Below are positions 63,324 to 64,000 of a DNA stretch of 64,000 nt, piece after piece; the first letter of the stretch is position 1, and each line of letters starts with the position of its first letter. The translations under genes were made by a program, and so were the position numbers. A model generated the notes under the pieces. The model had not been told where the DNA came from. It was given only the letters and a program-made list of their open reading frames with translations, and ran no database searches. Source of the DNA: NCEH01 sp043195135 (GTDB taxonomy: Bacteria; Pseudomonadota; Alphaproteobacteria; Rhizobiales; Xanthobacteraceae); assembly GCF_043195135.1 (NCBI RefSeq), contig NZ_JBAFWP010000021.1; one strand, given 5' to 3'.

Positions 63324-63366
63324 TCCGGCGCCGGCCCCGCGCCGCGGGCGGCATCGCCCTGCGCGG

Positions 63367-64000
63367 TCAGCGCACCCAGAAGCGCGGCAGCAGCAGCACC
63401 AGGACGGTGAGGATTTCAAGCCGGCCGAGCAGCATGGTCGCGGTCAGCAGCACCACCGCGCTTTCCGGCAGGCTGGAATAATTGCCCGTGGGGCCGACGA
63501 TCGGGCCGAGCCCCGGCCCCACATTGGCGAGGCACGCCACGGTGGCGGAAAGCGCCGTGCGCACATCGAGGCCGATGCAGTTCAAGGTCGCCGCGACGAT
63601 GATGAAGGTCGCGAAATAGAGGAAGACGAAGCCGAGCACCGAGGCGACGATATCGTCCGCCACCGGCGCGCCGCCATAGCGCAGGGGAAACAGCCCGTTC
63701 GGATAGGAAATCCGCTTGAGATGCTGCCGCACCGCCTTCGCCGTGATGGCGATGCGCAGCGCCTTCAGCCCGCCGGAAGTGGAGCCGGTGCATCCGCCCA
63801 CGAACATCAGCACCAGGAACAGGGCGTCGGAGAGCGATCCCCAATTGGTATAGTCCACGGCCATGAAGCCGGTGGTGGAGATCAGCGAGGCGACCGTGAA
63901 CAGGGCGCCGCGAAACGCCGTCTCCCCATGGGCCACGCCCTGGAAGGTCTGCTGGGCGAAGGAGGCGAGGGTGAACACCGCGACGACGCCCAGGAACAGG
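63367..64000 (-). CDS. TrkH-type potassium uptake protein (N-terminus beyond window)
   Basis: At least 210 C-terminal residues of a TrkH/KtrB-family K+ transporter, open to the right edge. Pore-type segments are seen: STTGFMAVDYTNWG (filter-like loop) and MFVGGCTGSTSGGLKALRI, followed by the last hairpin with ANVGPGLGPIVGPTGNYSSLP, the fourth pore loop with its conserved Gly. It ends RFWVR. It converges on hslO. Confidence 0.9.
   Translation of the reverse strand, partial: LFLGVVAVFTLASFAQQTFQGVAHGETAFRGALFTVASLISTTGFMAVDYTNWGSLSDALFLVLMFVGGCTGSTSGGLKALRIAITAKAVRQHLKRISYPNGLFPLRYGGAPVADDIVASVLGFVFLYFATFIIVAATLNCIGLDVRTALSATVACLANVGPGLGPIVGPTGNYSSLPESAVVLLTATMLLGRLEILTVLVLLLPRFWVR

Overview
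The window is high-GC (roughly two-thirds G+C), densely coded chromosomal DNA of an alphaproteobacterium. The gene set points to the Hyphomicrobiales (Rhizobiales): a ChvG/ChvI two-component pair joined to a short HPr kinase, an EIIA-Man protein and HPr, next to pckA; a GcrA cell-cycle regulator with GANTC (CcrM) sites beside it; and a CarD regulator. A Xanthobacteraceae-like host (Xanthobacter/Azorhizobium/Ancylobacter type) is my inference, not something the sequence proves. I saw no CRISPR array, insertion sequence, phage gene or integrase.

Layout. 1-16115 (minus) is a single uninterrupted reading frame of at least 5,371 codons that runs off the left edge. It encodes a giant surface/secreted repeat protein with an N-terminal LEPR-XLL motif, 'HGF' modules, dozens of solenoid-type repeats, calcium-binding-like Gly-Asn-Asp turns and a glycine-rich tail. 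A periplasmic adaptor (HlyD/RND type) gene is divergent from it. 17548-17624 is tRNA-Arg(ACG). 18001-23508 (minus) is the chvI-chvG-hprK-EIIA-HPr cluster plus a second histidine kinase. 23733-26203 holds an FMN-binding split-barrel protein and pckA. 26355-30610 holds leuC and leuD, separated by a tiny secreted peptide, a zincin-like protein and a cytochrome b561. 30805-37293 has a K+/H+ antiporter, then rpmH-rnpA-yidC, yceI-cytochrome b561 and engB. 37517-43364 has a double cold-shock protein, a SulP permease, a LysR/wrbA divergent pair and an aldo/keto reductase. 43708-49732 has carD, ahcY, kup and a flippase-like membrane protein. 49770-50971 carries a secreted-protein gene whose 3' part is repeated in a perfect 504-bp tandem duplication. 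51335-58625 is the complete phosphate regulon phoR-pstSCAB-phoU-phoB with a Pho box. 59147-63323 has gcrA, argD-argF and hslO; a TrkH-type gene runs off the right edge.

How the genes work together. ChvG/ChvI, HprK, EIIA-Man and HPr form a regulatory (not sugar-transporting) relay that in related bacteria links envelope stress and carbon/nitrogen state to central metabolism; pckA beside it is the gluconeogenic entry point. PhoR/PhoB with PstSCAB/PhoU sense and import phosphate. Three potassium systems (YbaL-type, Kup, TrkH) are present. argD-argF serve arginine synthesis and leuCD leucine synthesis.

The most unusual content is the giant LEPR-XLL protein with its divergent, apparently unpartnered adaptor. 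The fresh in-frame 504-bp tandem duplication and several small unannotated features (a 38-residue secreted peptide, a coupled leader ORF before phoR, a 14-bp repeat array between pstS and pstC, and a GANTC site overlapping the argD -10 box) come next.
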